From: Nymphaea colorata
Taxonomy: Eukaryota > Streptophyta > Magnoliopsida > Nymphaeales > Nymphaeaceae
DNA: 24,188 bases
Direction of reading: 5' to 3'
Assembly: GCF_008831285.2 (NCBI RefSeq)
Contig: NW_022205141.1
Span: 1 to 24,188, forward strand
Shown: positions 20,664 to 24,188 of the stretch, piece by piece
Position numbering within the stretch: the stretch's first letter is position 1
How the letters are laid out: each line of letters starts with the position of its first letter
Translations under genes and position numbers: made by a program
Notes under the pieces: generated by a model
Seen by the model: the letters and a program-made list of their open reading frames with translations, nothing else
Database searches by the model: none
Told to the model about the DNA's origin: nothing

Positions 20664-21556
20664 TCATATGAAATCAGCCTGGTCCTGCATCAGCATCCGC
20701 TGCCGCTGCAGCTCCTGCGAGTCTTATTCTCATGCTACACGATCCTCGTGGGAACAGTCAAACTGTTTTGCTGGATTAGCTTGGTCCAAAATGGCTTGAA
20801 ACAGATTCCAAGCTGAGGTTCAGCGTGGCTTCTCTGCTCTGCAGTTTCGTCCCATAGTGCTCCAAGCGGGACAGCCGATGCATACTCCGAGAAAGGAGAG
20901 GAAGCCACTCTGGAAGAAGACTATCTCCAGCTGAGGGTGCTGTTCCTGCTGGCTGCTTTCTTGAGGGCGGCCTGGAGGCTGCAGATGAGGGGTACGATGG
21001 CGGCGTAGTGGCCGCTCGCCAGGGATTTTGCGAGCAGCTGTTACTCTCTCCTCCACTGCTGGTAGATCTCGGCCTCGCTTCCGCTCTCCTCCTCAGTCTC
21101 GATTGCGTGCGGGTGTTCCTGGCGGGGAGGAGGCGGCTGCGGGTGGTTCTCTATGACTCCTTCCTGGGTGTGGGCTTGCAGCAAGTGTTCTCGTCTCTAC
21201 TGGAAGCAGCTCTCCAGCTGGGTCCTGCGTATTTCCTTGTGGAAGATCTGCAGTCTTTGACGAAAATAGTTTTATTATTACGGAGGTAAGAAAAAATCAT
21301 GATAGGTAGCTCCCAACATCCAATGAATTTTCTGATGGTTTCTGTAGAATTAGGAAAAAGATGGGTAAAAATTTAAACAAGAAAAAGTTGTCCTTAAGGA
21401 TATCGATCATTTTTTTTGCGGAGTAATTATGCTTGACGATTTGTCTGTGGTGAGAATACGATTGCCGCTAGTGGGAGGTTAGGTCTTTGGTACATTTGAC
21501 TTTGCTTTTGTTGATTCGTTTATTTGTTGTATAATAACATCTGGCTGACGATCCAT
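20664..21556 (-). pseudogene. Gene A remnant, copy 3
   Basis: Same three internal losses as copy 2, so copies 2 and 3 share a common shortened ancestor. Here ATG 21556 (MDRQPDVIIQQ) is kept, but the frame diverges after about 15 codons. The coding part around 21175-21285 shows the extra base (GTCTCTAC) that copy 1 lacks, so the frame runs on continuously here through the HTQEGVIENHPQPPPP linker. TGA 20664 is kept. Confidence 0.75.
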
Positions 21557-21929
21557 CCAACAATAAAAATTCAAAAATTCTCAGATAACTGTTTCTGACA
21601 TTTTGCGAGAAATGCAGAGAAAAGCTTATTTTTAAATTTTTAATAAAATTGTTTCGATTGATATTTTATTCTTGAAATTTACAGGAGCTAAACTGACCAA
21701 AATAATTTCTTGGTTGCATAGATGGACGATTTGCATTATTATCGACGCCCCTGCCCTCTCTTTCGCTTCTAAGCTTCTCCAAAAGCAAGAAAAGTATGAA
21801 GTTAAAAAATAATAGTTAAATTAAAATTACATTACGAATGCCCCACTGGCAACCCTGCTGCCCCTGGCCTTCCGCACCAGCAGCGCACCCCTAAAATGTG
21901 AAAGATTGCCTATATTAGATTATAAACTA

Positions 21930-22682
21930 TCATCTCTCAATGAACCGATAGCATTCTATGTCCTGTGTGCCTGCCTTATGAAGTTTAAGGACCAAGTACC
22001 GTCTAATTTTTAGGTGCATTTTTGCTTGTTCTGAGAATCTTGCTCGAAGTTAGTAAGGCCCCCAGGTACTCTTCCTCAGGAAAAGCTTCATCAAGATTCT
22101 GCAGACCTTGTTATAGAACAACTATTCCTCACGACTAAAGATGCCCCCTTGGAATCGGTGAATTCTGTGACCTCCTGGATGGAATGCTTCGTCTTATTGA
22201 ACGGAGTGTGCTCTTTGACGTACTTCTGGTATGAATAGAACTTTTTGACCGAAAAGCTTTGGCCCTCGGTGCTCTTAGTGAGATGTGAGATGATCTTGGC
22301 CACTGTTTTTCCCGACTTGTTGACCCGCCTGATGTAAGAGAGCAGTAGGTTCACGTTGTTGGGCAGTATGTTGCGGTTGGAACCGTAAGGAGCTATTTTT
22401 TTTGATTTTCCTTTGAGGCTTTTCTTTCCTCTTTTGTCGCATCTAGTCCTCCGTTTCGGCCTTTTCCTTGATTCCTCCTAGTTTCTGCAGGGTAACTGTT
22501 CTCTTAGGTATTGGGAACGATTGTCGCTTGGTTTGCCTAGGTTGTGAGCATGTTATTGCCGTTTGAGCATGGAGAAGCATGGCCTATGGGATAAGTCAGC
22601 GCAGCTGGTGTGAAATAGAGGTAGTTAAAGGTGTGGGTGGAGTAATCAACGGGATAGTAATGTAAAATCTGATAATTTTCAT
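21930..22682 (-). pseudogene. Gene B, copy 3 (frame-broken)
   Basis: ATG 22682 and TGA 21930 are kept. Frame changes relative to copy 2 occur right after the ATG (one G missing), at about 22143-22147 (C5 instead of C6) and near 22075. The core NRNILPNNVNLLLSYIRRVN to EVTEFTDSKG is intact in one frame (22145-22385). A four-codon insertion (STEG region, near 22265) sets it apart from copies 1 and 2. Confidence 0.6.
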
Positions 22683-23780
22683 GTGATTGAGCAGGACTTC
22701 TGAACTGCTTTATGTTATTATTATAGCAGAGAAACTTTTAGAGATTAGACACAATTTTTGAGCCCGCAGTTAAGGCCTATCGAGCAGAGGCCCCAAGGAT
22801 AGAGTAGGAATATCCTCATATGTATTAGGACGGATAAAAGCGACTTATCATGCTGGTCTTACCCACCATGAAAAAGAAATATTTTTTGCTTTTTTATATC
22901 CAAAAAGGAAATAATGTCGCAGACGGGCCAAGACAGTTTTATCTGTGTACTTTGCACACTATTTTGGGAAATATCCCAAATGCAATCGTTTTTTATTTCC
23001 GGTTTGGCTTTTAAAGCATTTTTGAACTTTATAATTCCTTAGAAAATACGGAAAAAATTTGTTTTTTGGTCAGTTTTCGGTCAACTGTGGTTTACTTCTG
23101 CCCAGCGTCCGGTTGAGTATATTATAGCTCTTCTGTATTCCTTTCTACCGCCAAATTCTACCCGATTTTCTACTCCGTTTCAACAATAATCAAAAAGCCA
23201 AAATAGTCATACGCATATTCTTTGGTCCCTCCTTACGTCCCAAACGGGATTGCGAGAGCCTGAAGGATTTTTGATTTATGATAGAGTTTACGTGGGGAGA
23301 ATAATCCTTTATACGAAAAAAAAGTTAAAATAAAATAAAAAATAACTCAAATTTCAAAATGATGAACTGCAAAATCGGTGCAATTTTGTGGGGTTGTCGG
23401 GATAAAATACTCAACATGTAAAATATTAAAGAGGCAAAAAAGATAACGTTTTATCTTCTCTCGGCATGTAGCAAAGACAGGACACGGTGAAACTCATGAC
23501 CTGACCCTCAAAATCCATTTGTATATTTTTGTCATTTTTCCAAAGCACCGAATACAACTAAATATTTTTGATAATTTTTAAAAATGAACCGAAAGGCAAA
23601 TGATAAATATTTTGCAATGATATTCGATGGTTGCCTTGAAAAGTAAGCATTTTCGACGATTTTCCATCAATTTTGCAAAAATTCAGAAAATTTTTAAAAA
23701 AATGAATGGGATTCAAATGTAAAGCAAGCCTATCGAGGCCGAGCATCAAAGAAAAACATGTGGGAACGATAAAGCAGAGA
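22683..23780. other. Long non-coding spacer (copy 3)
   Basis: The most diverged of the three long spacers. Short conserved runs remain, such as those around ATCCAAAAAGGAAATAATGTC and GAATAATCCTTT. No gene is supported. Confidence 0.5.
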
Positions 23781-24188
23781 TGCTGGGCTGATTACTTGCC
23801 AGCTAATCCAGAAAAAACGAATAGAAAAAGCCAAACTTTCTTAAGGGACTCAAGGATAAGACAGCTGAGGTCACTGGCAGGGTTTTGGTACGGGAAACGC
23901 ATATTACATATGGAGCATCACTGGGGATTCCCAATAGACAAGCCAACACTCAAACCAAGCCCATCCCAGAGCCGATAAATGTCAAAGGCCTTTCGCAATT
24001 TTCGTGGAGCTGCGACCATCGAATTCCTCAGGAAAGCCGACCACTAGTTGACTTTATGCTTCTCTGCTGCCGGTATGGAATACCAACCATATACGAATAC
24101 GATATCAATGCCTTATCTTCCATCATCCATCCGAATTTAAATCCCATATATTATATATAATCCAAACCACGACCGAATCCCCCCAATG
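23761..24188. repeat. Array copy 4 (cut by window end)
   Basis: From the landmark TTCTTAAG at 23838 it is nearly identical to copy 2 (16081-16430), closer than copy 3 is, and the window ends at the WD40 start (CCCCCCAATG, matching 16420-16429). So the array continues to the right. Confidence 0.85.

Larger units (their letters stand above)
20041..23760. repeat. Array copy 3
   Basis: Third unit, the shortest (period 3732). It has a diverged conserved block (20106-20330), a mostly deleted WD40 piece, the hydrolase stub, a shrunken gene A, gene B and the spacer. The right border with copy 4 is approximate. Confidence 0.85.

Noticed and set aside
11817-24188. CRISPR array or ribosomal DNA repeat
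   Set aside because: Units are about 4 kb with protein-coding content; no short direct repeats with spacers and no rRNA core sequence are present.

Overview
This is the end of a ciliate nuclear chromosome. Bases 1-83 are a CCCCAA telomere, the form known from Tetrahymena and Paramecium. Every convincing gene reads through TAA and TAG, which fit glutamine, and ends at TGA. Six introns that I could place by frame and protein logic are all exactly 20 nt, GTA...AG. Telomere and code suggest an oligohymenophorean ciliate; I cannot name the genus. The sequence is fairly GC-rich for that group in genes and very AT-rich between them.

Bases 186-11834 hold compact single-copy genes. In order they are a RING/TRAF zinc-finger protein (+), a very short U1-C splicing protein (-), a tesmin/TSO1 (LIN54-type) CXC protein (-), about 1.7 kb with no clear gene, a coiled-coil protein (+), an 839-residue RCC1-repeat protein (+), a C2H2 zinc-finger protein (-) with an uncertain exon or gene below it, about 0.97 kb of unclear sequence, a 325-residue coiled-coil protein (-) and a serine alpha/beta hydrolase (-).

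From about 11817 to the window end there is a subtelomeric tandem array with a unit of about 3.7-4.0 kb. Copy 1 (11817-16019) carries the full-length unknown gene A (628 codons, -) and gene B (-). Copies 2 and 3 carry a shrunken gene A, a gene B, a truncated WD40-like gene (+) and a stub of the hydrolase 5' end. Copy 4 is cut by the window end. The left edge of the array lies inside the first codons of the hydrolase, so a duplication breakpoint is visible.

Many genes are interrupted by frame changes. Nearly all behave as single missing bases, usually in short homopolymers, and several can be confirmed by comparing array copies. This points to uncorrected long-read deletions at least as much as to gene decay, so 'broken' genes in the left half should not be called pseudogenes on this evidence alone. 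The products point to general cell functions (splicing, transcription control, ubiquitin/TRAF signalling, lipid or peptide hydrolysis); I see no evidence that neighbours form one pathway.
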